64,000 nucleotides of DNA from Hybos culiciformis (lineage: Eukaryota > Arthropoda > Insecta > Diptera > Hybotidae): NCBI GenBank assembly GCA_964007475.1, contig OZ023275.1:15851829-15915828 (forward strand). Reading direction: 5' to 3'. Position 1 is the first letter of the stretch; the number at the start of each line of letters is the position of its first letter. The translations under genes and the position numbers were made by a program. Below the pieces are notes generated by a model that worked only from the letters and a program-made list of their open reading frames with translations, searched no databases and was not told the origin of the DNA. This document shows positions 50,262-63,178 of the stretch, in pieces.

Positions 50262-52482
50262 GTATGGAAAATAAAACAAAACATATACTGTTTTGGAATG
50301 ATTGGCTTTTTAAACTTTTCTAAGATTTATAGAACTTAGAAAGCATGTGGCTTTTAAATTTCGCATTCAAGATCTAGAATAAGATATTTGCATGATTCTA
50401 GTCTGTGATTAAATTTAATCTCTAATATCTATTTATTTAAGCATGAATTCAATGGCTTTGCATTTGTACAAAGGAAATAATAATATACTAATTGTTGTAA
50501 AAACTAAAACTTCTATTTATAAATCTGTTTTAGATTCTCTTTTTGGAAAATAAAATATTCAAAGAAAAAAAAAATAATTGGGTGTCGAAATTTTTCCTTC
50601 CTTTAAAATTATTGCAAAAGTGTTCGGTGAACACTTGAGATTTTCTTGAGTATTTTTTGAATAAAATGTACATATTTCAAAATCTATATAAAAATTTTCT
50701 GACCTTTTTTGAACCGATTTTCTTTTTTAAATCAAGGTATGCCCCATTTTTTTAAGATTTTTGTTTAAAGTGTTTTTTCACCTTATAACAAATCAAATAA
50801 TTAGTATTTTTACTCGTATTTAAAATACAATGGAGTATCAACAGAAGAAAGCCCAAACTAAATTGAATCAATTACGTATTTTTTAGATCCCCATTTCGAA
50901 ACTAATTATATTAAATAGTTTCAAATTATTTTTAATTTTCTAATTATTATCTAAGTCAGTTTGACCAATAATGGTTAATTATAAACTGAATTTTCTTTTA
51001 ATGTACATATGTATATAATATAAAAAATTTATTTATACATAATTTTTAAATAATAATGCATGTTTTTTAATAAGCGTATGCATTAATTAAAAATAGAAAA
51101 AAATGATTAGATGTTGAAGAAATAATAACAAAGTTCAAGGTTTAAGTTATTTATTTAATTGTTAGATATATAGGTTAACTTTTTTGCTTGCTTTTTAATT
51201 ATTAAAAAATAAATTATCTAATTTTTTATAAATATTTGCCCGTAATGCTTCAATCGTTTATTTTATTTATTTCAAACAAATTAGAAATAATTTTAAACAA
51301 ATTAATCTTAAATGAGTGATATTAAATCCAAAACCAACCAATTATAGTTCTGGTGAATTGAACGCTTTTACACATAATTTTGTACAAAATATTGAATTTA
51401 ATCATTAAATTTCAGTTAAATTTTACTCCGTTTTAAAAGTATAAAGTTCTTGGGAGGGAATTATCTAATCAAATTTTCATTTGTTGAATAAATTTCTGTA
51501 CAGGCTAATAAATTTTATGACATAAAATTATCAATCAAATAGAAAAATCTTTTTCTGATAACTAAGCAAATTTATTGTGGGAAGCGAATTAAAATTTATT
51601 TGATGGAATAAAAAAAAACAAGAAAAAGAAAGCAATAAATATTAAACATGGTTTTTTAATTCGCAACAACTTTAACTAAACCATATTATATAAAATTATA
51701 CTAGGCTCAGCTTGTACAATGTATTATCCCTATACATCCTGGTTTTAGTCCAACATTTTTAAAATTTTCTTAAGTTCTACGGTTTAAATTTTATACATAA
51801 ATAAGTTTGGAAATAAATAGCAGACGAATATATAGATAGATTTCAATTATATATAATATTATTTATTTTTATAAAGTTAAAATAATTTATTGACACAATT
51901 TTTACAAGACGACATATGCATAAATTGCCTTCTTAAATCAATTTATTTTGAATAAAAACCTAAACCTATAGAATTTGTTAAAACTTTTGTTAATAAAAGT
52001 TTGGAATAGAGTAAACAATTAAATTCTATTTAATTTAGAGAAGAAAATATAAATGTAATAATTTCAAAGTTAAAAAATTAGTCCAGAATTTTTATAATAA
52101 CACTTTATGTCCTATATCCTACTTATGCAATTTTATTTTCAGTCGAAGTGACGGTACAAGATATACTAATAAGGACATGATTTTTGAAAACTTATTATTC
52201 AAAACCTTTTCGCATTATTTTCAAACATTTTATTTATTAAGATATTAAATGCATCTGTCATCTTGTTACCACTATTTTTTAGTTTTTTCTTTGTTATATA
52301 TGAAAATATTGTTTAGCTATTTAGAATTAAAATAAAAAAAAAAAGATATATTTTATTTAATTGTTATTAAGTTGGTTTTTTATACAATATTTATTGATTT
52401 TATATATATATATATATAATATTAAAATAAATTTTTTTTAAATTGAATTAAAATAAAACGAAAAATAATTAACTTTACACAG

Positions 52483-52593
52483 TACCATCAACAAGGTGAT
52501 ATGTATGAGAAATCTTTGAGATATATCAACATGGGATTTACTGGAATGTTCAGTGTTGAAACTGTGTTAAAAATAATTGGATTTGGTGTAAAG
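52483..52593 (+). CDS. cac: cac alternative exon IVS2-a
   Basis: A 111-nt exon encoding 37 residues: YHQQGDMYEKSLRYINMGFT followed by GMFSVETVLKIIGFGVK. It covers the end of the IVS1-S2 outer loop and IVS2, with the conserved acidic residue in SVETVLK. The acceptor is TTTACACAG|TAC at 52482 and the donor AAG|GTGGGT at 52594. Phase is 0 in, 0 out. It resembles the common Cacophony sequence as I recall it. Its partner lies at 56545. Confidence 0.93.
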
Positions 52594-55500
52594 GTGGGTT
52601 CAATATAAATAGATTTATCTGAATGCAAAAAAAAAAACCAAATGTAATTAAATTTTGGTAGCTGAAAATATAAAAAATGAAAACAAAAAGCTGAAATTAT
52701 TCTATTTCAATTAAAAATATAGCTTAAAATCACTACGTGGTATTGGTTAAGGTATAAATCTTATGAAATTATAACTTATTTTATTTGTGATTACCATAAA
52801 AACGATTTTGAGACTTTGTTTTTCGGTATAACTTTTTATTTTAATTTTTGAATACTCATTAATCAACTTTTTTAATTTTTGTAAAGGAATTCGCCTTATT
52901 TTCTTCACTAAATTAATAAAAATTTTGATTGAAATATGAAAATCTAGAATTTCGCCCTTAACGTTAAATTAAAAAGTTGTAAGTTCAAGTCGAATTTGTT
53001 TTTCGTTCTTGCCTTCTTTTTTTTATTTATTTATTTTATTTTATAATTTTAAATTCATAAACTTAATATGTACCTAATATAGAGATTACATCGAAATGTC
53101 AAACTTAATATATTAATGTAATATACTTAAGATTACATCGAATTTTTGGACAACATTGAAATTTTGTCTTTAAGTTAGGATGCTGTTAAAAAATTTAACT
53201 AAAATTTTTGGGTAATCAAAAAAACTTTTTTAATTTTAATAAAAATACTTAGAAAAACTGAAAAACTTTTTTTTAATAATTATTAAAAGGGAAGAAAAGT
53301 GTTTTATAATAATTTTTTGTAAATATATCAAAAAGTAATTTCATTTTTATGAAATTGTGATCATATATGTTGGGTAAGTAAATTGTAAATATTTATATAT
53401 ATATCATGATAACACATTTATTAATTTTCATTATGCATTTAATTTCATTGCATTTTAAAATAATTTTTAATTTTCAACTAAAATGTAAATAAAATCAGCG
53501 TGAAATAGCTTTTAATTTTTTTAAATATTTTTTTTTGAAATGACTATGAGTGATAATCCTAATCTTTCAAACAATAAATATATAATTTTTGAATACCATT
53601 ATTATGTCTATAATCACATTTTTGAATATTGCTCAAAGATATCAAACCATAAGTATTATATGCCGAATTTCATATAATTTCGTAAAAATTATATTATTGT
53701 AATATTTCATTTGAATATTCATTGGAAAATAATTAAATATTGTACAATATAGGCAGAATGAATTACCAAAAATTAAAGATTATTATTCTGAAAAAGTAAA
53801 TTCCCATAATTTGAATTCTGTTCTTCTACTACAGGTATGTCTTCATGACAATCTTAGCATTATTTATACATTTAATACACATTTAATAAAATGTTGTAAT
53901 CTGTTGTAATCTGTAAAACTTATACCTATATTGGTCTCGTATGCGTCTCTTAAGTTAATTACATTTTTCAATAAATATAAAAAAATTCTATTTTAACTAT
54001 TCTAATATTCTTGGCCGTTTTGATCCTATATTGGGTTCTTAGATAAATTCATAAATTAAGAAAATAAAATCTGTTAAAATTTCACAATATAATTTTTCTT
54101 CTAAATAATATTATGTCTACAAAAAAAAATAGCATGGGAAAATTATAATTTTAAATACACATTTTCATACCTAAATTCCTAATTTGAATAAATAAAATAT
54201 CTAATTGTTTTTTAATTTAAAAATTAAGAACAAAAAAAAATTAAAAATAAAAACAGATAATAATATTGGTAAAAAAAAAAACAATGTAAAAAAATGCATG
54301 TGTTCTAAATTCTGAAAGAAAAATGAATATAAATAAAAATATATGAAATAATATTGTAAATTAAAGCATGTCAAACACTTTTTATGAGCATGTCCTTTAT
54401 TTATTTGACAATGAAATGCCACTAAAAACGAAAAGTTAAACTGAAATAAATCTTGCATGATTTTTGTATTTTTTATTTTTATTTTATTTAATTTTTTTTT
54501 TTTTTTTGATTTTGAATGTACACAAATTGCATGACAAAAATGATTTTGTGAGAGACAAGACTATAAATATCATTAACTTTGCAAAAAAAAATTATGAAAA
54601 AGATTTTCCACAAATTATGTTTATTTATGTTTATGATGTGGTGTTTTATTTTTTTTTGCGGTTAATTGATATGGTCGTCTTACATTATGCAAATACATAA
54701 ATAAAAAAATATTTTTTTCTTTTTAAACACTTAAAACACATATACCTATAATACAATACATGAAATTGAAAAAAAAAAGAAGCATTTTCCTTCAATTCAT
54801 ATAGTCCTTTAAAAACACAAGTCCCTTTCCAATATGCGTAGCATAAAAATTAAAAAAAAAAAATATATATATAACTTAACTATATATCTTATTTATTTTT
54901 TTAATAATAATTTAAAACTAAATAATTTTTAACTTAATATAAGCATTTATACATTTTTTTATATTTTTCATTTCATTCTTAAAAAATTACCGGTAGACAG
55001 ACATTAAAAATAAAAGCATAAATTTATAAATCAGTACTAATTTTTTTTTTTTTGTTTTTAATTTTTTAATTTCATAAATTTATTTTATTTAAATTTGAAT
55101 CACCATAAAAACTGGTATTTATTTTTTTTTGATATATAAATAATTGTAAATTGATTTTAAAACAATCATAGAATAATTTTAAGAATATACACTTGACTTA
55201 ATTAATTATTATAGTTGTCTGATTAATGATAAAACAATTTAAGAAACGTGAAGAGAAAGATGACGTATAAGAAAAATTTATTTGGCAAATGTTCCGAAGA
55301 AGAGATAAATATGTGCGAGTCTGACTCAAAAGCGGTGAGGTGCGCAATAAATAATTACTGAGTTTTTGAAAGATGTGGATTAACTTTAATAAGATCTATC
55401 TGCTTTTAAAACAAGTATTCAGTTTGATGGAAATTTTTAATTATTTAGGAATACATCCTTTATGTTTTGCACACTTATATGTGATGAATTAATGATAATA

Positions 55501-56544
55501 TGTATTTAGCGATTTTTTATAAAATAAATTCGTCTATGACGATTCAATGTAAAATAAAAGAGGATAAATTAGAAAATTTTTAAAAATTCAGATCCTATGA
55601 GAACATTTTTCAATGTTTTATAATTTTAAAATAAAATTTCGAAGTCGGATATCGAAAGTTATATTTAAGTCCTAAAATGTAATAGATTTTTTCAACATTA
55701 TTATTACAACAATTCACAATACTTTTGTATGTTTACAGGTTCAGTTTAGATACACCAATAAAATTTGTTTATTTTTCCAAAAACATTAAACGATTTGTTT
55801 TTTTTTTTTTTAGAAAAAATTTACTTGATTTGTATTTTATTAATTTTAAAATATTTATTCCGAATAATAATTCAATAATATAATGAAAAATATTCTTTTA
55901 GGAGTAAAATAATACATTAATCAGTCAATTTATAAATTATGTCATTTAGAATAATACAAGTTTTAAGTATGTATTTTATTTAGTAATATATAAATATTAC
56001 GTAAATTTGATGTAGGTTCATTTTCAAGTCAGAAATTTTAATTTATTAATCAATTTCATCAAGCTAGATTAGTCTTTAGATAACATTAATTGTAGATCAC
56101 ATTTTTGTAGATACTATTGTAGTATATAATAGTATATATATTCATTAAATTCTCATTCATGAAGTGATAACATTTAAATTCACAAATATAATTTAAAATC
56201 ATGCATTGCAATGTTGTTGGTTAGAATAGGTTTAGTTTTATTAAAAAGAAAAAAAAAATTAATTAATATATAATAATATAAATTTATATAATATATAATC
56301 CTTAATAAACTTAGTTTAGGTTTAAATAATTGGTATATTATAATAAAATTATTCTAAAATCAATTGACTACATTATAGTTTTATAATTAAAATAAATACC
56401 AAACTATTATGATGATTTTCCATTTTATCAATTTTTTATTTTTATTTTTTTTTTTTAATTAAAAACTAGAGTAATTTTAATTTATAAAAATCTTAAAAGT
56501 AGAATATTAGTTCCAAAAATACCAGGTATATTTAATTTTTTTAG
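52594..56544. other. Intron between alternative IVS2 exons; no gene seen
   Basis: About 4 kb of AT-rich sequence. A less AT-rich patch at 55233-55358 carries a 33-codon open frame starting at the ATG at 55260, of unknown meaning. The frames at 54201-54700 are low-complexity. Confidence 0.5.
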
Positions 56545-56655
56545 TTTCATGATGCACCACCATTACTCATCGACATCTTAACTTATATGAATTTGGTATT
56601 CACATTATTCTTCTTGCTGGAAACAATACTCAAATTAATAGCATTTGGATGTAAG
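56545..56655 (+). CDS. cac: cac alternative exon IVS2-b
   Basis: A second 111-nt exon for the same segment: FHDAPPLLIDILTYMNLVFT followed by LFFLLETILKLIAFGCK. It aligns residue for residue with IVS2-a (acidic residue in LLETILK, FG-K at the end) but is strongly diverged and more hydrophobic. The acceptor is ATTTTTTTAG|TTT at 56544 and the donor AAG|GTTTGT at 56656. Phase is 0 in, 0 out. Because both members are multiples of three, inclusion of both would keep the frame but duplicate S2, so exclusivity must be enforced another way. Confidence 0.9.
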
Positions 56656-57874
56656 GTTTGTAAATTTAATTCTAAATTAATGAGATCTGAAGCAATTGTA
56701 GGTCAATAAATTGAGGTAAAATAATTTAATTTTTACTAAAATATAAACTTTGCGCATAAATATATAGTGCATACTTATCATGTTTATTTTTAGACAAAAG
56801 TATAAATAAAATCAAAAATTGTGAAATTTTTCGATTCAGGGTGTAATGCATAAGGAATATTTTAAGATTTCTTGAACAACATTGAAAATAATTTTCAGAG
56901 CCAGACATAAATGGCGTTTCTGAAACCCATAATTTCGGTGGATGTTAGGTTTTTTGACTTAAAGTGCAGAAAAGATAACGCAAATATTTAGTAAATTTGT
57001 AGCAGAATATTGCCAATATGAGAATTGATATTTTGAAATTTTGTTAATTTTACATCGCTTTGTAACATATTGTTAAATTTAACTATAAGATTGATTTTTT
57101 TTAAAATATGAAATCTTATCCTGTTATATTGTGCAGTGAAGCAAGTTTTTAATTTACTAAATTACAATTCCTACTTGAAATAAATTAGGTAGTGTTTGTC
57201 AAAACAGAAGCTGGATCATATTTATTCAAGAATTATTTGAGCTGTTTTTTTTTTAAAGAGGTATAAGTCCACTTTTTAAAAAAATTGAGTTAATGGTAAT
57301 TTTAGTAAGATATAGCCACCTTCTCTTCATATTTACATGAAAAAATGATACATGAAAAAAAAGACTTATACCACTTTCAAAAATAACAGTTCATTTGATA
57401 GTTTTAATAGAATAGAAATGGGGTTGTGAATTGATCCACGATCGATAATGGAAAAATAAAAAGAACTAATTTTATCATAGTTACGCATTTTTAATAAAAT
57501 TTATTCTCAATTAAAAAATTTTATCAACTTCAAGTGTTTTGAAAAAAAAATATAAAAAACATTATCTTTATTGCAAAATGTCTTTGTAACTAGTGTAACA
57601 ATCAATATACATGATTGATAACATTGACATATGATGTCCATTTGCATTTGCGTGAGATTATATTCAATTTTATTTGAAAACATCAATAAAATAATAATAA
57701 TAACAAATATACAACAAACTTTAAAACTAAAGACGACTTTAAAATTTATAAACTAAAATTATAAATTAAATGACTACTTTACTTTTAACTCAAATTTATA
57801 AATTCAGCTACTAAAAAAAATAATTGCCTCAAAGCAATATTACTTTTTTTATTAACTAAAATTTGTAATTTCAG
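56656..57874. other. Intron containing a fold-back repeat
   Basis: 1.2-kb AT-rich intron. No gene seen. It includes the inverted repeat at 57231-57400. Confidence 0.7.
57231..57400. repeat. Fold-back MITE-like repeat, 170 bp
   Basis: AATTATTTGAGCTGTT and AAAGAGGTATAAGTC on the left are mirrored by GACTTATACCACTTT and AACAGTTCATTTGATA on the right. The arms are about 40 bp with mismatches. No coding capacity and no confirmed target duplication. Confidence 0.5.
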
Positions 57875-57958
57875 AATTTTTTCAAAGATCCTTGGAATAT
57901 TTTCGATTTAATAACAGTAGTTGGCAGTATAATAGATGCACTTTGGATGGAATTCGGG
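57875..57958 (+). CDS. cac: cac exon: IVS3
   Basis: Encodes residues 1260-1287: NFFKDPWNIFDLITVVGS followed by IIDALWMEFG, the IVS2-S3 turn and IVS3. The acceptor is TAATTTCAG|AAT at 57874 and the donor GGG|GTAAAT at 57959. Phase is 0 in, 0 out. This is the last unambiguous exon in the window. The IVS4 exon is not present before 64000. The following intron holds three microexon candidates that would sit in the IVS3-S4 extracellular loop. Confidence 0.96.
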
Positions 57959-59047
57959 GTAAATTTATTTAGAATCTAAATTATAAAATTGATATAATTT
58001 AAGAAAAAAGGATGGCAAAGCTTAACATTGAAAAATAACGTCTCACAGATTAGATGATATAATAATATGTTTATTAAAAAGTGAAAAATAAAAATTTGTG
58101 CGATATTCTTGATCAAAACAAAATCAATGCGTTAGTGTTAGATTTAACATATATAAAAATTAAAATAAATTTAGGAATTTATTTGTTAATAACAAATATA
58201 TGTAAAATATATTAATTTGATTTCATATTTCAATTATAAAATAAAGGATATCGCATAATTTTTGTACAAAATAGAAGTTTTGCTATCCTCTGAGAAATTA
58301 TATTATATAGTTAAGTCAGCGTAGTGAATTATATAAAGAAAAAATTTGTTGAAGTTCATTAATGGTGTTTGAATTAGAATGTAGACAAGACACTGTTGTA
58401 TTTGACAAAAAATTCATTCACAATTAAAGAAAATTTATTATTTTCTGGTGAAGCAGAGAATCCAAAGATTATGTGTAGATGTATTGAAGTTGTGATTTAT
58501 ACAATTTAATATTAAGAAATTTAACTTCGGTATTTGAATAAGAAATTTATGTGACGAATTATATGTCAATTATATTTCTGATTTTTTCTGGGCTTCAACT
58601 TCAATTGAACGATAATTGTTAGAGAAGTTGCAAGTAAAATTCACTATGTTGACAAAATTTTATTTTTAGGATATATATTTTTTTTTACATCAGCTTCTTA
58701 ATTTATATAAAATGTAATCAAGGAACGCAGATATATTTAACTCAAGTTAATAAGCTTATAATCTTTTCTTCTATAAATTAGATTTTATCATTCTTATTTA
58801 CATCGACAAAAATATAAAGGAACTATATACCTAGGAGTTTTTTTTTTCAGTTTATACATATCTATAATATTTAATTAAAATCATTTAAATTATTTCTTAT
58901 TTATCAAAAAAAATATATATATATTTAACGAAGATTGTAAACTTTACCTGTACTGCAAGGAAAGGTTATTGAAGACAGTTTAAAAAAAAATAAACTGTTA
59001 ATGTTTCGATTAATTTATCGAAGATCATTTTTTAACTAATCGAAGAG

Positions 59048-59336
59048 TAATCTTTAAAAAAATTTACCAATATTTCTAACATTTTATTTTTCTTATCTTT
59101 TTATGTTAAATTATTAAATAAAAATGGGATTTTATTCATAAAATACAAATACATACAAATATCATCTTTTTACAAAAATACACAAAATATCAATGAAATT
59201 AATTCAAATCTGTAACTGCAATAAAATTGAAAAATGAAAATTCATTTGAAAAATAAATTATAAAAAAAAATTAAAATGTTATGTAATTGAAATTTTTCCA
59301 ATTATACAATTGAAATGAACAACTAAACACAACAAC
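59048..59336 (+). promoter_or_regulatory. AG exclusion zone upstream of 6-nt microexon
   Basis: 289 consecutive bases without a single AG, ending at the acceptor AG at 59337-59338. A pyrimidine-rich tract lies at its far end (about 59078-59104) and the acceptor itself is A/C-rich. This is the pattern of a distant branch point. Confidence 0.6.
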
Positions 59337-59338
59337 AG

Positions 59339-59344
59339 CACGAT
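59339..59344 (+). CDS. cac: Candidate 6-nt cac microexon (His-Asp), IVS3-S4
   Basis: CACGAT lies between the acceptor ACAACAACAG and a full-consensus donor GTAAGT at 59345. Phase is 0 on both sides, adding His-Asp after WMEFG. The preceding 289 nt contain no AG, which supports a genuine regulated acceptor. Vertebrate Cav2.1 and Cav2.2 carry a 6-nt microexon (Asn-Pro or Glu-Thr) at this same protein position. From memory, insect Cacophony isoforms have an HDD-like sequence here, which would fit, but I cannot verify that. Confidence 0.55.
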
Positions 59345-60849
59345 GTAAGTACAAAAACACTATAAACATAAACATTATAACATTTAACATTCTATACATA
59401 AATTCATAAACATAATGTTTCATTATAAGAGAATTGTGTCGAAAATATTGTATGTACATAAATTAAAAATTATATTTGGAAAGCCTACATAAATATGTGT
59501 GGCCATCAGCTAGCATTTCTAATTTAAAACTTTTTTTTATTTTAAAAACTTTACAAGTTCAATTCCAACCATTGCCCATTATTTTAGAATTTTTAATTTT
59601 TTATCAAAAAAAATTAATATAATTCATCACTTTAAACAGAAATAGTGATGATAATAATCTTTTAATTTCATTTATTCACTTAAAATGTTAAAAAATTTGT
59701 AATGTTATTAATGTCAATAACTTCGAAGGATTTATTGTCAATTTCGTGAAGCACACAATTACAAAATATATCTAATCCTGATGTGAAGTTTAACTTAATA
59801 GACACTATTTAATCTTGTTGAATTTTTATAACAATATATGTATGTTGGATATTTTCGATCAAATCTCTGCTCAAAATATTTATTTAATTTGTGTTGCATT
59901 GTACAATTTTAAGTTCCTTAATTAAAGTTTAATTATTGTGTTTGCTACATTATATCATTGTATCAAATTAAAAATTTATTATTATGTGTATTAGTTTTTA
60001 TTAAAATAGTATAATTTAACCAAATTATAATTTAACTATTTGTAAATGTGAAAATAATTAACTTTAAAATTTTCAATAATTTTAATGATATCTATTCTAT
60101 TCTATCTATTTGTTGAAAAGATTTCAATAAAAAATTGCATAAAGAAATCAATAAACATAATTAACAAAATCATGTTTCAATTCTTAATATATTGAAGAAA
60201 CTTAGAAGAGAAATTCTACACACTTCAAAGATATATATGACCATCGAAGCCATATTATTACGAAAAAAGTATTTCAGTGATATTTTACAAAAATTTTAAT
60301 GTCCTTGTAGTGTGCCAGACATTTATAACCATATCAACATTGACACGTAGTTGACATAAAATGCTACCTAAAATTAATTTAATGTTTAAAATTTTAAAGC
60401 GAACCTTTATTTTTTCGCTAATTCAAATAATTAGCCTTGCTCTTATTATGTTATTGTCAATGTAATAATATCAGTTTATTTTAGTTTTTTAGTTTATTTA
60501 TTTTATTCGACTTTTTTTTATTTTTTTATTATTTTTTTTATTTTAAATAATATTATTTTGTTTCGCAAAAATTTCGTTTAAATAAAATTAAAAATTTCAG
60601 GATTTTTTTTTTTTCATATTTTAATTATTATATTAGAATATGTTACAATATATATTTTATAGTTATTATTATGTTATTGTATAAACAAAAAACATATCAT
60701 TAAAATATTATATGTATTACATAGTAGACTATTATAGAGATCATTTACAAAAATTGGCCAAAATTGAATTTAGTAACAAAATTTACAAAAAAAAAATACT
60801 TTCATTAATTTATTCATTATTATTGTCATATTAGTGATAAAATATTAAG

Positions 60850-61027
60850 TATAAATAAAATTTTTTATCTTTTTTGGGGTTGGGTAAATTTTTACAAAAC
60901 GTAATTTTGTTATTCCTACAATAAAAAAAACAAAACCACCACTTCCTTAAACTTCCACACTATACCAAAAAAAAACCTAATCCAAAAACATATTAAACAC
61001 AAATCAACACCACAAACAAAATGACGC
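60850..61027 (+). promoter_or_regulatory. AG exclusion zone upstream of 21-nt microexon
   Basis: 178 bases without AG before the acceptor at 61028-61029. Pyrimidine-rich segments occur at about 60871-60885 and 60938-60958. The last 60 bases are A/C-rich. Confidence 0.55.
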
Positions 61028-61029
61028 AG

Positions 61030-61050
61030 GAAACACAAGATCCTGATGAT
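61030..61050 (+). CDS. cac: Candidate 21-nt cac microexon (ETQDPDD), IVS3-S4
   Basis: GAA ACA CAA GAT CCT GAT GAT lies between the acceptor ATGACGCAG and the donor GTAAGT at 61051. Phase is 0 on both sides and there is no stop. It would place an acidic ETQDPDD in the extracellular IVS3-S4 loop, close to the voltage sensor. It is less AT-rich than its surroundings, ends GAT|GTAAGT like the 6-nt candidate, and follows a 178-nt AG-free zone. Confidence 0.55.
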
Positions 61051-62860
61051 GTAAGTAAAACACAATAAGAAAAAAGCAAATCATATATATATTTACATTA
61101 TACAAGCTTTTTTGATTTTACTTTTAAAAAGTAAATTCAAAAGAACAGCTCACGGTTAATGTAGTCACAGATGGAATTCGAAAAAATTGGTTTTTATTTG
61201 AATTGGACTTGAATTGTACAACATTACTTGACTTTTATAGCTGTGAAGAAAATTTATTTATTGAAAATTCATATTAAAATTATTAAATATTAAAATTATT
61301 AAAATAATAATAATTTATTTTAACCTACCAACTAGATTAATAATAAATAAATTTCAACAAAAATTTCAAAATTAAATACTATTACTATTTAATGTGACTA
61401 CATGAATTTAGCTGTATAACATTATACATAATAACAAATAACCAACTTATATTTATTTTTCCCTGCACGAATAACTAATCCTTCTATGTATATAATGATT
61501 GTCATATGTATTATGATTAAAATTTGTTAAAAAAAATATAATATATGTACAATGTACATTTACACAAACTGCATGTTTTACTAAAAAAATTCTATAGACT
61601 AAATGTTATATAATGTCGAATTGAGTTAAAAAACTTTAAAATGCATTAAATTTATCCAGGTGATCGTCTCAGCAAATTAAAACATGTTTTGCATAATTAA
61701 TTAGGATATCTTGAGACCTGTTTGTTGTTTGAGTTTGTTATCAAACTTTACTTAGTTGATAATTAGGTAAAAACAATTGATAAAACATAAAAAGCCATAA
61801 TTATTCAAATATTTATGTTCAAAAAATTTTGTTGCTAATATTTTATTATATTTTCTAACTTTATTCTTGATATATAAGAATGAAAATTTTGATCATTTTA
61901 TCCACTTGAAGGTCTTAAAATTTTTTTACGTAATAGAATTTACTAAATTTAAAATCTACTTCATTTTATAGTATTAACTAAGTAGTTCAGGTACTGATTA
62001 AGATATCGTTCTTTACTCGTATACTCTTTAATATGTTTTTGTAAACACAAAGTGAAAATATCTGAAACTCCTTTATTCATTTTGTCTTTATTTCATTAAT
62101 AATTTTTCAAACAATCTCGTAATAATACTAATAAATGTCGTTATTTTGACAGTTCAGTTCGCTTAAGGAAAAAATATAACCAAAGCTCGGAGAACAAATT
62201 AGTATAAGAATTAAACATACTTACTTATATTTGCAAACCAAAATAGAATATGAAGAAATTGTCTTTATTAACACCAATTTTAAATAGGGTTGGTGGACAA
62301 TCGTATTCGAATAACGTAGATTAATTTTCACAGTCCAGGAAATTTTTTCGATGTTAGTTTGTTTATAGAGATATGATATAGTGATTTTCTTCTTTTTGTG
62401 GTGATAAAAATTATGAGAAATTTTAAATTCAATTGGTATTGATTCACTTAATAGTCATAGTTTTACCAGCACATTTAGAGTTCAGGATTCTTTTAAAATA
62501 TTTTTTGAGTTCAACACATTTGTTTCCAGGTTTTTTATATGCAATTTTTTCCGACTAAATTCTTGTTAGCAATTAAAAAAAAAAAAATTAATAAATTTAA
62601 CAATTTTATAATTTATGTTTATTTGTGTCGCTAAAATGCACTTTACTTAAATACATATATGTTTACTTTAAATGTAGTAAATATAGTTGGTTAATGAAAC
62701 AAAAAACTATATAAATATTACACAAAAACACAAACAATATTCTTGTAGTAGATTTTATTCAAAGTATTATAGTATATGTAGTACTATAATTAAGATTTGT
62801 TAATTGTATGAATTGAGTCACCTGTAGAAGTATTCAAACTTATATAAAAAAAATTATAAG

Positions 62861-63173
62861 TAAAATATAATATATATTTTCAAATTAAATATTAAATAAA
62901 TGTTCACAATAAAAATTAATTATGATCTGTTTCTATTTCACAACTTCCTGTGAATGGCATCTATAAAATTTTGCATTATAATAAAATTGAATATATAATG
63001 AACCATAATTATTAATGTCGCAATAAAAAAAATTAATATTATTTGTGATGCAAATTCGTTGAATCAACAATTACATCTTCATTAAAATAAAACCACAAAA
63101 ATAAACAAAATATATATATCAAAATTATCATTAAAAACACAATAAATTATCAAAAATACAAATCGCCAAAAAT
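62861..63173 (+). promoter_or_regulatory. AG exclusion zone, 313 nt
   Basis: The longest of the three AG-free zones in this intron, ending at the acceptor-like AATAG (63171-63175). A pyrimidine-rich stretch lies near 62925-62949, over 200 nt upstream. Confidence 0.5.
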
Positions 63174-63175
63174 AG

Positions 63176-63178
63176 GAT
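63176..63178 (+). CDS. cac: Possible 3-nt cac microexon (Asp), IVS3-S4
   Basis: AATAG|GAT|GTAAGT follows a 313-nt AG-free zone. A 3-nt exon adding one Asp would keep phase 0. Exons this small are very rare, but the layout repeats that of the candidates at 59339 and 61030. The alternative is a non-functional or recursive-type splice site. Confidence 0.25.

Larger units (their letters stand above)
47884..52482. other. 4.6-kb intron in the IVS1-S2 loop
   Basis: No gene seen apart from the candidate cassette exon at 50232-50261. It contains a possible terminal-inverted-repeat element (49179-49741) and (AT)n stretches near 48767-48782 and 52402-52418. Frames at 48156-48402 and 49762-49974 are low-complexity or unrecognised. 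Confidence 0.55.
1271..63178 (+). other. cac: cacophony-like Cav2 calcium channel alpha1 gene, 3' end outside window
   Basis: The locus spans almost the whole window. The exons, joined in order, give an N-terminus, repeats I, II and III complete, and repeat IV up to IVS3. Visible hallmarks are the pore-loop glutamates of repeats I (TMEGW), II (TGEDW) and III (TGEGW), the Arg/Lys-rich S4 segments, and the AID motif in the I-II linker. In the family this protein conducts presynaptic calcium entry that triggers transmitter release. It associates with Cav-beta and alpha2-delta subunits in the plasma membrane. All junctions are GT-AG and phase-compatible. The right limit given is the last candidate microexon. 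The gene must continue, since IVS4 to the C-terminus is absent. Assignment to Cav2 rather than Cav1 rests on resemblance to insect Cacophony recalled from memory. Confidence 0.95.
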
